The notes below the pieces were generated by a model. That model was not told where the DNA came from. It did not search any database and saw nothing but the letters and a program-made list of their open reading frames with translations. A stretch of DNA of 64,000 nt from Evernia prunastri. Its lineage: Eukaryota; Ascomycota; Lecanoromycetes; Lecanorales; Parmeliaceae. The DNA is taken from NCBI GenBank assembly GCA_003184365.1, contig NKYR01000003.1, positions 248,001 through 312,000 on the forward strand, read 5' to 3'. The position numbers and the translations under genes were made by a program. Below are positions 1 to 11,766 of this stretch, piece by piece (position 1 is the stretch's first letter; each line of letters starts with the position of its first letter).

Positions 1-570
1 CTCCATCTCCCGCTTTGACCGCTCCCACTCCCTTGACCGTAGCAGTGTTGCCCTTGACCGGTGTCTTTACGCTGCCCCCGCCAGTGCTGTTCCACCACCT
101 ACTCCTCGCCGCCAGCCATTTCCTCTCCGCGTCGCTAGCCCCCAGGCTCCCCGTCGTCATCTCATCGCTCGTCATGAAGGACATCAAGCCTATCAGTATC
201 GTCGAGACTTCCCAGGCCGGGTTGAAAGACTTGGGGTGGAAGTCGGATATCGAAAGGCAGAGACGGGTGGAAGGTTGAAAGCGGCCGGAGGGCGTGTGCA
301 TGCGGATCGAGGGTGGAGCGAAGGGATAGGTGGGTGGGAAGAGGAGGGTACCCCAGTATTGGCCGTTCACGTAGGGTGTGTTTGGGGGTCCGGTGAGGAT
401 GTAGTGCCATTCTAAGATGTTGTTCTCCGAAGGGTGGGCAACTATGTATGGAGGGGGATTGGCTTGAATGGTGGCATATTCGCGAGTGAGCTGCACGTAG
501 ATTAGTATTAGTCTCTAAGGGGGGTGGGACTGGAGAGGCGAACCCGCTTGTTGGCTGCCCGGGTTGCCAT
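1..570 (-). CDS. UBC6: Ubiquitin-conjugating enzyme E2, UBC6 type (5' part, cut by window edge)
   Basis: E2 enzyme of endoplasmic-reticulum-associated degradation; in the family it is anchored to the ER by a C-terminal membrane tail, which here lies beyond the left edge. Exon 1 (570-544) encodes MATRAANKR; an intron (543-491, with a CTAAT-type branch site) leads into exon 2 (490 to the edge), which continues LTREYATIQANPPPY. The UBC fold is clear: NILEWHYILTGPPNTPY, then YPFAPPSIRMHTPSGRF, then the catalytic cysteine in TRLCLSISDFHP, as expected for the UBC6 (E2 J) class, which lacks the usual HPN spacing. The frame stays open to base 1. It is divergent from SAM50, 277 bases away. The family assignment is firm; only the C terminus is unseen. 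Confidence 0.93.
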
Positions 571-847
571 TGCTGTGGAGCTGGGGATGGCTGGGAGAGA
601 ATGTCGAGTAATGGTAAATATTAGATTTGAGCTATGGATAATGATGGTATGTTTCTGAAGTGTCGTAGAATAGATGTCGAGAGTAGATCTGGAGGACAAT
701 CATGAATGAATTCCAAAGTTGTCAGCATTGAAATGAAGGTAAGGCTGAAGGTCGGCGTTTACAAGCGCCGATGCTAGCGCGACGCGGAAAGCTCCATCAA
801 ATACTCCGTACGTTTTGGAGAGCTCCGAGTTTACTGTCCGTGCTCCG
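571..847. promoter_or_regulatory. Divergent promoter region between UBC6 and SAM50
   Basis: This 277-base space separates the start codons of two divergently transcribed housekeeping genes and so must hold both 5' leaders and core promoters. I see no clear TATA box or named operator. Confidence 0.5.
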
Positions 848-2585
848 ATGGCAGACCCATTGGACTCCGGAGACGATGTGAGTGTCACCGTTAGATCCAT
901 ACCCAGCAGAAATCCTCATGTTAATCTTGTGTCATGTCCAGATCTTCGATAGACTTAAGAAGGGAGTGGATCCAAAGCTGCAGGAGGAGAAGACGAGACG
1001 TGCAAACGAGAGGGAATTAGCACAGTTCGAGAAGGCTCAGCGGAGGCTGGGGGAGCTGGTAAGTTCTCTGATTTTATTGCCCCACTTTGGAAAGGCGAAA
1101 CTGGGACATTGGGCGATTTGGTCTCAAACATCGCCCAGATTCAAGACAACTCTACATTACCGACTACCATTTCCTCGATACGCATCCTCAATGCACCAAA
1201 CACACGGAGGGGCTTTCTTAACCGCATCTTCAATCCAATCATCAGTGCCAATCAAGATCGCCCGTACACACTAGCTGAAGCCATCCGAGAAGTCTCAATT
1301 GGGGCGGAAAAGCTTCACAAACTCGGTAGCCCTCACCAGCTTCAATTGGGTCTCACAGCTGATCTTGGTTGCAGATATCTTCCATGAACCTATATCTCTC
1401 TTCATCGATCGACCTTCTCAGACTGATCCTTCGACGACACCTACAGATATTGACATATACCTCTCGGTTGTAGAAAAGTCACGATTCAAGTTCAAAACAG
1501 GTACCGATGTTGGGAACGCAGAAGGGTCTGCCTACGTCCATGGCCTTGCACGTAACATCTTTGGCGGTGCAGAAAGCCTGAATGTCAACGCTTCGTTCGG
1601 AACACGGACACGATCGGCATACCAGGCCAGTTTTGAAACTCCCATACTGAGCAACCCCGACCTACGGTGGGAATTTGGCGGTCTTGCCAGCTCGACTCAA
1701 AAGCCATGGTCAAGCCACGAAGAAGTGCTGAAAGGTGGTTGGACGAAGTTGAAATGGGCGACTTTGGGTGGAGGAAGGCATGAGTTGGGCTATAACGGGG
1801 TTTGGAGACAAATCACAGGTCTAGCCAGCAATGCATCGCCTACCATTCGAGGCGATGCGGGAGATAGCGTCAAGAGCAGTTTGATGCACACTTGGGTTAA
1901 TGATCGACGAGACAACCCACAGCTGCCCATGAGAGGATATCTCAATAAATCAACGCTGGAGCTGGCGGGATGGGGCCCACTTCAAGGTGACGTTGCTTTC
2001 GCAAAGGCAGAAATTGAAGCGCAAGGTGCTATACCTATCCCAGTACCAGGTATTCTAGGCGAAAGCGGTGTGTCTCTGACTACCGGCTTACGAGCTGGAC
2101 TTCTTCACCCACTACCTTTGGGGGCCGAGTCTGAATCTAAGCCATCTCGCCTCAATGATCGCTTCCAGCTAGGAGGACCAACGGACGTCCGAGGCTTTCG
2201 ATTGTCTGGTCTAGGTCCCCGAGACGGCAGTGATGCACTTGGTGGTGATGTCTATGCGGCTGGGAGCGCGAATCTTCTGTTCCCAATACCGCGGGTGGGC
2301 AAAGACAAACCATTCCGGTTCCAATTTTTTGCCAATGGTGGACGATTGCTTGTATTGAAGAAGGCTGAGGTTGAGGGCACAGATGGCGAGAGAGTGAGGC
2401 GGACGTTGTCATCTACAATCGCTGAGCTGGGTAATGGCTTGCCTAGCATGGCTGCTGGATTCGGCTTGGTATATGCCCATCCGGTCGCGAGGTTCGAGCT
2501 CAACTTTTCGTTACCTTTGGTGCTGAGGAAAGGTGAGGATGGCAGGAAGGGCCTGCAGTTCGGTATTGGCATCAATATGTTATAA
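848..2585 (+). CDS. SAM50: SAM50/Tob55, mitochondrial outer-membrane beta-barrel assembly protein
   Basis: Core of the sorting and assembly machinery that inserts beta-barrel proteins into the mitochondrial outer membrane; Omp85 superfamily. Exons are 848-877, 942-1058, 1139-1325 and 1375-2585, giving 514 residues, a normal length. The first exon is only MADPLDSGDD. A charged helix follows, then the POTRA-like segment (ISSIRILNAPNTRRGF ... KLHKLDIFHEPISLFIDRPS, about residues 50-125), then the 16-strand barrel with the conserved loop-6 motif VRGFRLSGLGP and the C-terminal strand ending GLQFGIGINML. All four joints are in frame. The start is the only ATG that splices cleanly into the conserved frame. 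No targeting presequence is expected, because it uses internal barrel signals. Confidence 0.95.
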
Positions 2586-3522
2586 GCGATGTATTTATAT
2601 GAAAGAATCAGATTCGTCTCCGAGTAGAAGCGTAGGGATCTGATAGGTTGACTAAGCGGGTTGACTTGATGAAGCCAGCTGGCGTTACATACCCTAACTA
2701 GTCTAAGTTTAGTGTCAATTGTCGGAAGTATATCCAACTTCGACCCCGCGTATGTTCCTCACCTTTACTTCAATTCACATTTGATGGATACTGACTCTGA
2801 TAACCTCATCCTTTGAACAAGCAACAAAATCAATCAATTCATATAATGAGAAAGTGAATGAATGGTGTAAGTGAATTAAGAAGAAGTGAATGAAGTCAAG
2901 CAATGCAGTCTCCACACGGTACATGGTGAATAAGGGCGGATTGATCGGATGGTGATACAAGGAAAGAGGTGAATAAATGCACCGAGTGAAAGAAGTAGGA
3001 TGTAGCGGCAAGTTCAGACCAGCATATTTAAAGACTGAAAACCACCGGACGGACAGTCTCTGCCGCATACAACCCTCGTTTTCTGCCAGTGTCCGCGGGC
3101 CAGAAAGTTCCAGAACTCTGCATACAAAGCATTAATCTCTACCCAAGAGTCATTATCTACAGCATCCAACCTATCGGTACTCCGTAAGTACAAGTCTGCA
3201 GGTCGCTGCATGTAAGGAGAGTGGTTTCACCACTCGAGAAACACGTTCTATCTACCATTATTCCCAAACCAGAATCTTCCGGATCACGGCATACAAGGAA
3301 GTCTTCAGCTTGACAAACAGTATCTACAACCTGTTAGCATTTCCCAGCCATTCTAGTCTAACCTCAACTGGCCAACCATTCACAGTCCTTGCGTGTTCCC
3401 GGATCTTCTAGAGCTTTTGCCAAAATCATATCAATTCAGGATCTCGCATAGCGAGCTGCACATATTAAAACCATCAATCCGTATCCTTTGTCGCGCCACG
3501 GGTGCGTGGACTGTTGGGGAAA
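2586..3522. other. Intergenic region, no gene seen
   Basis: This is the 3' flank of SAM50 and 5' flank of the CCCH protein. Open frames here are short, lack family motifs and mostly lack ATG starts. Confidence 0.6.
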
Positions 3523-5286
3523 ATGCCGCCAGCTACTCAAGTATGCATGATGCCAAATACTCTATCCCAAAGCGGAGCTCTTGAACATGTTGGGCCCTAT
3601 GTGTTTGCGAGGGTTCAGGAGAGCAAAGGTCCAAGTGGGCCAATCCACGAGATCGAGATACTAGAAAAGTCCCTAGGTTGCTTCTAACCGTTCTTTTTGT
3701 GACGTAGATACTGATACATGTCAGGAAATCTAAACAAAAGCACTTCTCGTGGTGAAGATCTATACCTGCTTGGGGCTTGCACTCTATTAATCGCCTTGGA
3801 GACGGAGAAGGACTCTGGTCGTATGATCATAGATGCAAAGATCGAGACACTTTACCAAGATTCAGGAGACCGTGTACTTGATATACGAATGCTGGCTACT
3901 CTGCTCGGTTTTGTGCAGAAGTATTGTATGGGTCGTGATATCAAGCATCTCAGTATCATTACTATGACAGAGCATCCAACTTGGCTTACAAGTTTCTTTG
4001 TATTGGCTGGCTTTTCTCCCTGCGAATGCCTGAAGTCTGATGATCTAGAGGAGGGACAGAGGATTTGCCTAAAGCTTGATAAATCTGTTCAAGCATCGGC
4101 AAAGGCTGCCGAGGGTGCGTGCAAGCCCAACATCAATGGCACCAACCAGAACCACTCAGCTGCGCCCAAGCCCAATATCAATGGCACCAAGGAGAATCAT
4201 ACAGCTGTGGCGAAGCCAACAACTAAGCCACCAAATTTAACCATCAAAGGTACCGCTCCTGCAAGAACTCTGGATGAAGATGAGGCTGCAAAGTGGCTGT
4301 CTCAAAACCAGCAAATCTTGAGTCCTGCTAGTGCGTTGGCGCATCCGGTTCTAACAAAACCCGATACGGTGCTGACTCACAACAAATCCATGAAACAAGG
4401 CCCAAAGATCGGCAGCGGTGTGGTCAATGAGCCTCCTCATGCAGGAGAGAAGCGAAAGCGTTCTGAGACGTTTCCTCGAGATCATGAGGCTGAGGCTGCG
4501 GAGCGAAATATCCGCCGCCGCGAGGAGAATGGAGCGCGCGAGCCTACAAAGCAAGAGATGCGGGAAGAGGAGGAGCGCTTAAATTTGCGTTTACAGAAGC
4601 AGCGAGAAGCATTACAGCGTGCCACTGATAAAGCTTCGGGAAAGACGGTCGGTAGTATGCCTCCTGCCTTGAAACCAAACGCACAGATCGAAGAGCGATC
4701 ACGGAAGAGTGATGACATGACCGACGCTCTACTGGCTCATTATTCCAAACAATCACCTGTCCCATCTTCAGTCAGCATCAAAAAAGAAGCATACAGGCAG
4801 GCTAGCCCACCGAATCCACACCTCACCCCTGCTGTCAGAGGTGGCTCGCCTGATCCAAGCTTTTGGCGTTCAAACACGCTCCCTGCGAAGAGTCTCACAT
4901 GCTTCTATTGGGCTAGTCAAGGTTACTGTCTTAAAGACGAGCGCGACTGCCTTCACGCCCATTACCATACCGGTGAAGTGGCCAGACCACCCCCAAGCTA
5001 TAAGTATAAGGCTCACAAGAATGGGTTTCACGGTCCGCCGATGGGCGCAGATGGCGCAGACGATGAATACGACCCACATCACCCGGGCCAGGGCTACAAA
5101 GGCAAGCACGTGCGACCCGCAGACGTAGATCATGGTCGCGATCAGGGTGTGTCCATTAGAGGGCTGGACAACGGGACGAAGACTGTGAAGGAGGAGAAGG
5201 GTGCGCCTACGCAACCTAAAGTCTACCAGGATATGAAATTGCGACCTGGAGACAACCCCTATGATAGCTATCGACCTCGACACTAA
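3523..5286 (+). CDS. CCCH-type zinc finger protein
   Basis: Exons 3523-3676 and 3725-5286 (intron with TTCTAAC branch site) give 571 residues. The ATG at 3523 has A at -3 and is the first in frame. The N-terminal half (to about residue 130) is a conserved-looking mixed alpha/beta region (GEDLYLLGACTLLIALE ... LATLLGFVQKYCMG). The middle is low complexity, rich in K, E and P, with two near-copies of KPNINGTxxNH and a basic, coiled-coil-like stretch around residues 290-330. Near residues 440-467 lies one C-x8-C-x6-C-x3-H finger (CFYWASQGYCLKDERDCLHAH), the type that binds RNA or, in some fungal regulators, chromatin partners. No catalytic domain is visible. Function beyond zinc/RNA binding is not inferable; a chromatin or mRNA-processing role would be a guess. 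Confidence 0.8.
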
Positions 5287-6502
5287 TCTCGTTCCGCAGT
5301 GCATACGGGATTCGCAGGGAGTCTGGGAGCGGTTCTCTTCCCAATGGCGTTCGAGACATATTCGAAACTTAAAAGATGCGGTGTCCGTTAACAGAGGGAG
5401 AAAGAATCACTCGTTGTCCAAGACTGCGAAGAGGTATCCCCGCATGCTTGAGAGACCGCTGCTACTCCAGATGCAGACAGAACAGGACAGACACTCCTAT
5501 TACAAGGGGTGGAGAATAACGCGTTGGGCAAAGCGCACATACTCATCACGGCAGAGATAGAGGGTCACAGATAGTACGCAAAAATCGACTTTTCCGCGGT
5601 GGCTTTGCTCGAACATCAAGCATCATGGTGAAAGACGTGTGATACCGTACTTAATATTCTTACCAACCTAAGCTAAGACCGCAACAGCACGGCCTTTCGA
5701 TGCAAATAAAACTTTCCAGGCCCCCAATCTCCTCCCTTCACTGTCCACACAACAACAGCCAAACAATCACCAAGGTAGTAGTGATTCCAAAACCCGCTCA
5801 AGCACATCCTCTCCCCCCCTTCTGTTCTCCCCTCCCCACAAAAATCAACATCGCCTACCGCACCCCTGACCTCCACAGTCTCATCTTCACTCCCAGCCCC
5901 ACTCCACGCCCTTGCTACCAGAAATCAAGTAAATGTCGCTGCCGCCATTACCGGGATATCGAGCCCTTCCCTTTCCCCCGTCTCCCTCCCTACCGTAGAC
6001 GACACGAAACGCACGAACGAGGACACGATAGAAATGGAGGAAGCAGTAAGTAGGTTTCGGGTTTCCTCTCTTTCGCTTCCAAAAGCCCTGGCGCTAGAAT
6101 GGATCCACGTGCCCTTGACGGTGGGGAAAGGGAAACCTGCCGTTCAATGGCGGGCTGGGTCACGGGTTGCTTCGCACTTTGACCGCAGACGGCGCATTGC
6201 CTGGTTTTGTGTTCTTTCTGGCTGTGGTTTTGATGGCTTTTTTGAAGAAAGAAGGGGCGGGATGTTGAGGCGCTGCTGCTGTGCAAGTGCGCTTTCCTTT
6301 CTGTCTTTGCGCGAGAGGGGGGGGGGAAGAAGGATAGAGCGGGGTTCCTGGGACTGGGACACGATTCCTCTCCCCTGTTTCTGTCTAGGGGTCTGTGGTG
6401 CGTGGTGGGGATGGGTAGGATCAGGGTGCACTATGTTTGTATGTAGGAGGTCATATTTCGGATCTGTGGAGGGGGAAGCCGTCTCTGTCCCTTGTGGGTT
6501 TG
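5287..6502. other. Intergenic region between CCCH gene and cluster regulator
   Basis: These are convergent 3' flanks. The stretch is C/T-rich then G-rich (a G run near 6318-6327). A short ATG frame at about 5935 ends after roughly 20 codons near a GTAAGT sequence at 6049, but no downstream exon could be found, so I call no gene. Confidence 0.55.
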
Positions 6503-8550
6503 TCAACTCCAGCTGTTGATGTCTGTCATCCAGTCACTCATCATCCAATTGCCCACCGACAGGTTCCCAGCGAAGTCATGGTCGAATCCGAATGGTGTCG
6601 ACTGATGATTATCGTTGTTGCCTGCGGGTGTCGGCGACGTTAGGAATTGGGGTCGCGCATAGGCATTCCCATGCTCTTGGAGTATGGGAGCCGCCAATGG
6701 TTCCGTGAAGTCGCCATTGAGTGCTCTCCATTCATGAGGGTAGCGCCCCTGACCTAGTTGGGGATCTTGCTCTCCTACGTCTGGATTCGTCTGGTCCGAG
6801 GTTTTCATTTGCTCGAACACTGCCTTCCATTTCCTGCAGATCTCAGGCCCAAAGGTTTCAAAGAAGCAGGCCTGCTCAGGCTGCGGTACCAAAGTCGAAA
6901 TCCCAGTTCGCACTTGGCGCGACTTTACCGCTCCCGTCACACAGTGCACTACTCGCTGTGCTCCAATCGCCGAGGGGTATTTCTTTGCTAGTTCGGTAAG
7001 AGACAAGTTGATGATATCAAGCTCCGCTTCTGCCAAAGGCCATAACGACTGCTGACTGTGGCAGGCGAGTTGCACCATCGCCGCGGCCTGGAGATAGAAT
7101 ATGAACGTAGGGCCTAAGAATGGTACATCACCCCAAGCTAGGAACTCTTCGAAGATCCCGGCGACAAAGGAAGAAGAGAGGAGGCTGGCTGCCGTTGGTT
7201 GGTTTGCAGGGGTCTTTTGGCGGAAGCAAATCGTCAAGGCCGTGAAGTACGGCAGATAGAGCTGCCGCACTCTGAAGTTGTAGGGGGTCAGTGCGCCCGA
7301 TTGGCGATCATGTAAGTGCAGTTGTGAGGGAAGTCGACTGATCCAATCCATGAGACGACCTTCCATCTGAAGTTGATCGGAGCGACCAAAGCTGCCGCGA
7401 AGACAGTGTTCGGTGAGATCGCCAAGTATCTGGCAGATCCGGACAAACTCCATGAACAGAGAAGCATCTATGTCTTGTTCCGGGAAATCCACGAGGTTGA
7501 GTGGACGGACATCCGAATCACGAGCTTCGATGGCCCGAGGGCGGCCGTGGCTTACGGCGATCAGGCAGTCCCTAGCAACAAGTGTCCACCACAGCCGTCG
7601 CCGTAAGCTTGCATCTGGTAGCCTCGAATTCGGTTCTCGGTGCAGGCCGATCTGATGAGCCAAACCCACTCCCATACGGAGCCAAAAGCTACTGTTGTCC
7701 ATCGAAACGTGCTCTGGACCTGTGGGATTCCACCACTGCAGAAGGCACGTAGCCGTTATGGCCGTTAGAAGATTCCGTTCGATCCCAGAGTGGAACAGTG
7801 CTTTGGCTTTCTGGTAGAATGATTCTCCATCCTCGGAGGCTCTTGGAGCCAAAGAGACTTTGCTGCCGGCAACGAAAACGGCCTGCATAAGTAATGTTGA
7901 CTTGGTCTGCTCAAGCCCAGCTTTGTCGATTATCGGCATCCAGGGATGGCATCTCTCTAGGAAACTGCTTATCAAACTGTCTCTGATTGAACGCGACGGT
8001 GTTTCAAATGCGCCGATGCCTTGAAGGAGCTTGAGCTCGAAGTCGGATAATGCGCCTTTCGGTACACCAGGATACTTGATCTCTTGGCGTTACCCTCTTC
8101 GTTGATGGGAACTGGTCCGCTGATGTAGTCTGATCGGCCTAAAAAGCTCTCGGATGGACTGGGTTCTGCTGCGGCAGGTACATCGACCGCTGGAGGTGCG
8201 GGCATCGACTTTGCCGTGCCGGCACTGGAGGAGTGGTCCGCCGCTGAGCAAGCTAGAATCTCCAGTGCCGTCGCGGAGGCTCCGGGCTGCTGCTGAGAAG
8301 GGCCATCTGCTCGCACAAATTTGGGACTGGTGACAGAGAGCGATTGCGAGTTGGAACGTCTGCGTTTCCTCACATGAGGCCTGCTGCGAGTGAGTTACGC
8401 TGGACTGCAGAAACATGAATAGGTGATAACTGACGTGCATTCATAGCCATAATCTCGACAATTTGAACAGGGTTGAGCATTTTGTAGCGAGGGTAGATCG
8501 CAGCGCACTTTTCTCTTGTGGCAGCTGACGCACGCTTTCGCTCCTAGCAT
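6503..8550 (-). CDS. Zn2Cys6 transcription factor, putative cluster regulator (apparent frameshift)
   Basis: Exon 1 (8550-8435) holds the binuclear zinc cluster, CVSC then C, C, SNC and YEC, six cysteines spaced C-x2-C-x6-C-x10-C-x2-C-x6-C, starting MLGAKACVSCHKRKVRC. After a 51-base intron, exon 2 (from 8383) continues RPHVRKRRR, the basic linker usual in this family. The fungal-specific trans domain follows: GRSDYISGPVPINEE ... YPGVPKGALSDFELKLLQG ... FLERCHPWMPIID ... LLQWWNPTGPEHVS ... RRRLWWTLVARDCLIA. The conserved frame shifts by one base between about 8075 and 8090, so INEEGNAK lies in one frame and YPGVPKGAL in another. Restoring one base gives about 665 residues, normal for the family. 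It borders the cluster permease and is the natural candidate regulator of the genes to its right. Confidence 0.85.
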
Positions 8551-9059
8551 CCTTTTTTCATCGTATGGTGTACGATATGGGTCGTCGACTTTTGGAAAGA
8601 TACAGCAATGGCGAGGACGGCATCTCCCCGCTTGCTTGGAGTACAACTTTTCCCAAACTCCGGTTCGAAGTTTGTATCCCCTTATGGGCTAGTAGTGAAG
8701 CTTCCCCGCACAATAACCCCGAAACATCTCACACGGTCCCAAAGACTTGTAAGGAAACAAGCCTCTCTGAAGCTTTGATCTGACACAATTGGAAACCAGA
8801 CCAAAAGGTCCCGCATAGAGGTTACCATTTCTGGGCAAAGTTGTCCCAGTCCGTCTAAAAGTCTATGCACCTTGCCAGGAAAGCTTGACAATCAATCATC
8901 ACGAGCTTTCCCCCGGAAAATCATCATTTTACCTCGGATGAACTGCTTTCTATGCGTTTAGTCTTTATTGTCATTTAAGACTCCTGAATAGTATGAGCCG
9001 AGTTCTTCTAGTCCATGTCCACGACGATGGGAGTGAACGATCAGAATGGGAGCTGTTCC
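8551..9059. other. Intergenic region upstream of the regulator
   Basis: This is the 5' flank of the regulator and 3' flank of the permease. No open frame with family features and no copy of the TTTCGGCGA element was seen. Confidence 0.6.
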
Positions 9060-11141
9060 TTATCGGGATATCATATGAAGAACTGGTGAACGATGTTTAA
9101 TACACCTTTTTATTCGATCACTGCAGAGGCTAACGCTGTTCTGCTCCATCCCATGACTCCTGCAAACGCCAACGTCGAACAAAGCCCAGTCGACACCGCG
9201 TTTGGCAACTTCGAAATGTTTAGCATTCGTCTCCATCTCCAGCTTCCCCTGCTCGACATGATCAATGTAGAGCTCATCATTGTCACCAAAGATGGCCGCG
9301 ATCTCCTCCAGAGGCACGCCGCGGGTGTCGGGGAAGTAGAGGTAGATCAGCAGGATGGCGGCCATGCACGGGATGATGAATACGAGGTAGTATCTCCATC
9401 CAATGTTCCTGTTCGAGTCTTAGCATCAGGTGAATGACCAAAGCTGTGGGGAGCGGTAACTCACGAGAAAGCAGTGGGCGCAGCCATGACGAAGATGATG
9501 TTCATGGTCTGGATGCCCGCCATTCCCAACGAAATCCCCTTTGCGCGCAGATGCGCAGGGAAGAGCTCCCCAGATAGGTCCACTGGGTCCCATCCAGCAT
9601 CGCCTCCCAGAAAAACGCATAGATGAAGATCATTGCAGTTGCGGCCTTCAAAGCCGAGGCGTCGGACAAGCCGGTCTTGGAAGTTGCGAATTTCGCATCC
9701 AAACCCGCTTCAACAAAGAGGCAAGAAAGGCAGCCCAAAAGACCGAGCATGAAAAGACGAGGCCGGGTGAGTTTATCTATGATGAAGACGCCGGCTACAC
9801 CACAGACGAAGCATGTCGTTTGCCAGCCACCAGCTAGAACAAGCTGATCTACTGTGCCATATCCAAGCCCCGAATAGATCGTAGGTCCGTAGTTGGAGAT
9901 GACCAAGACCCCCGAAAAGTTACACAAACAGGTCGTGCCGAATGCCAGGATCGTGCGCTTGCGGTAACTCGGCTTCCGGATCAGATCCCAGTAACTGTTT
10001 CCGAGGGTACGGTCTATCTGCATCTGTGCGTTGATTTCTACGAGCTCGACGGCCGCTTCTTCGCGGGTGTGTAAGCTGAGAAGCACTTTTTGGGCTTCTT
10101 CATAGCGATCATGCATGAGAAGCCATCTGGGACTTTCGGGCATCCAGTATAGGCCGCTCAAGAGAATCAGAGGGAAGAGACATTGTAGGGCTGTGATGTA
10201 ACAATGTCAGTCAGTCACGCTCTGGCTGGGCGCTGAATTTCGTGGAGTCGAAGAGACTCACCAAAAGGTCCTCTCCAAGTCTCTGAGCTGTGAGGAGTGA
10301 GGAAGTAGAAGCCCAAACCCACCCACGCAGCGATCATATAGCCGCTCAGATAACAAGCTCCATGCAGGTCCACAAGTGCACCTCGATTCTTCGGGGGTAC
10401 GATCTCAGTCATCCAGATCGGCACACACGCTGACATCATGTTTCCACTATCACCTTTATCAATACTGACGCCGAAGCTCAAAGCAAGGACACAGTCACTC
10501 ACCCAGCTCCGCTGAAGAACCTAAAGATGATAAACATGGTCGGGTTGACAGAGCCAGCAAGAAATGCCCCAGATATGATAATCAAAAGAGCGGTGATGGC
10601 AATAGCCCACTTGCGACCCCACCGATCAGCCATGAAGCTGATGGTGAACGATCCGATGAAGCCACCGACGAAGTAGAACGCCTGGTCGGATCGGCACAGT
10701 CAGCAAAATTGCCCAGTCACTCCCACGCGACATCCACGATTCGGAGATCCTCGGCTTGGGCTCACCGTCATGCAAGCTTTGACAGCGTTGGCATCGGATC
10801 GGGTGTCGAGGCCAAAGTACTTGATGAAGGTCGGCTGGGCCAGACTGGCGGCGATGACGTTGGCGCTGTAGCCGTAGCTGAGGGAGCCCATCCCCATGGC
10901 GAGGACCACTTTATGATTTCCGGAGTTAGCATATCTCTTCTGCGACCAACCTGGAGTCGTGAAATAAGTCTCGGGAGTATTTGACTCCTACAACATGTCT
11001 TACAACCCAAAAAGCAATATGGATCAGGAAGCAATGGCTCGGAAAACATAACTCACTGAGGACGTTGCGGAACTTGAACTGGGTCCGCCTGTCCTCGTGG
11101 TGGACCATGCGACCCACGGTGTCTTGGTCGATCTGATCCAT
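9060..11141 (-). CDS. MFS sugar-transporter-type permease (apparent one-base frameshift)
   Basis: Twelve-helix plasma-membrane permease of the sugar porter family. Exons are 11141-11057, 10908-10766, 10681-10503, 10446-10262, 10190-9465 and 9408-9060. Signature motifs include GYSANVIAASLAQPTF near the first helix, FMADRWGRKWA (loop 2-3), MPESPRWLLMHDR after helix 6, and YLYFPDTRGVPLEEI after helix 12. The frame breaks once, in a four-G run on the coding strand at 9568-9571: upstream reads GTQWTYLG, downstream reads ELFPAHLRAKG, the normal family continuation. The exons sum to 1667 bases, one short of a whole frame, so exactly one base is missing; with it the protein is 555 residues. The substrate could be a sugar, polyol or organic acid; next to an acyl-CoA ligase an organic acid is attractive. 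Confidence 0.85.
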
Positions 11142-11346
11142 GTTGGCTGCAACAACGTAGAAAAGGCAACGGTAATATTGACAGATCGGATGAAGTGGAA
11201 GGGGAAACGGTCAAAAGAGTGGGCCAAGGGATGGCCAAGAGATATATACCGTCGCACCGAGGGAATGGATAAACATCTTATTATGTAAATCCTATCAAGC
11301 ATACTCCATGGTGGAATGTGCGCTGTTGTAGCGACTAGAAGATATA

Positions 11347-11359
11347 CTTTCGGCGAAAG
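11347..11359. promoter_or_regulatory. Cluster element copy 1 (CTTTCGGCGAAAG)
   Basis: CTTTCGGCGAAAG is a 13-base odd palindrome apart from its centre base, about 206 bases upstream of the permease start codon. Related copies stand before four other cluster genes. Confidence 0.5.
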
Positions 11360-11422
11360 CTTCTTTTCCCCCATGTTCCCCCAGATTTATTCGAATTATA
11401 ATGCGGATCGTGCGGGGTTGAA

Positions 11423-11434
11423 TTTTCGGCGATT
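11423..11434. promoter_or_regulatory. Cluster element copy 2 (TTTTCGGCGATT)
   Basis: Second permease-side copy, about 280 bases upstream of its start. It keeps the TTTCGGCGA core. Confidence 0.4.
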
Positions 11435-11766
11435 GATACGTAGAGACCCTGTGAAACCACACAAGAACATGGAGGCAATGTCAACCGACGATGTCGATCA
11501 TCAACTTACTGCCCAGCGTCACTACCTGAGTACTACCCCAATCGAAGACGGCTTCAGTACAGTCATCATGTCCTGCAATACTTGAATCTCCGAGTAAACG
11601 TCTTTTTCGGTACAGAGAGTTCTCTATTCTCCAGGACTGTCGGACTACTTGGATACATTGCCGTGTTCCGAACGCCAAAGGGCCTTTCTGCTCTCTAAAG
11701 TAAATCCATCTCATTTCTGGGGATGTTCACCTGGAAAGAGCGGCGCCGACTCCAATGGTGTCTGGG

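Larger units (their letters stand above)
11142..11766. other. Intergenic region between permease and ligase
   Basis: This is the 5' flank of the permease and 3' flank of the ligase. It holds two copies of the shared cluster element and no gene. Confidence 0.6.

Noticed and set aside
5935..6060. Possible first exon of a plus-strand gene ending at a GTAAGT donor
   Set aside because: The frame hits a stop after about 20 codons and no downstream exon exists before the convergent regulator gene.
6034..6519. G-rich plus-strand frame of 161 residues
   Set aside because: Low-complexity and it overlaps the end of the regulator gene; the G-rich composition makes long frames likely by chance.
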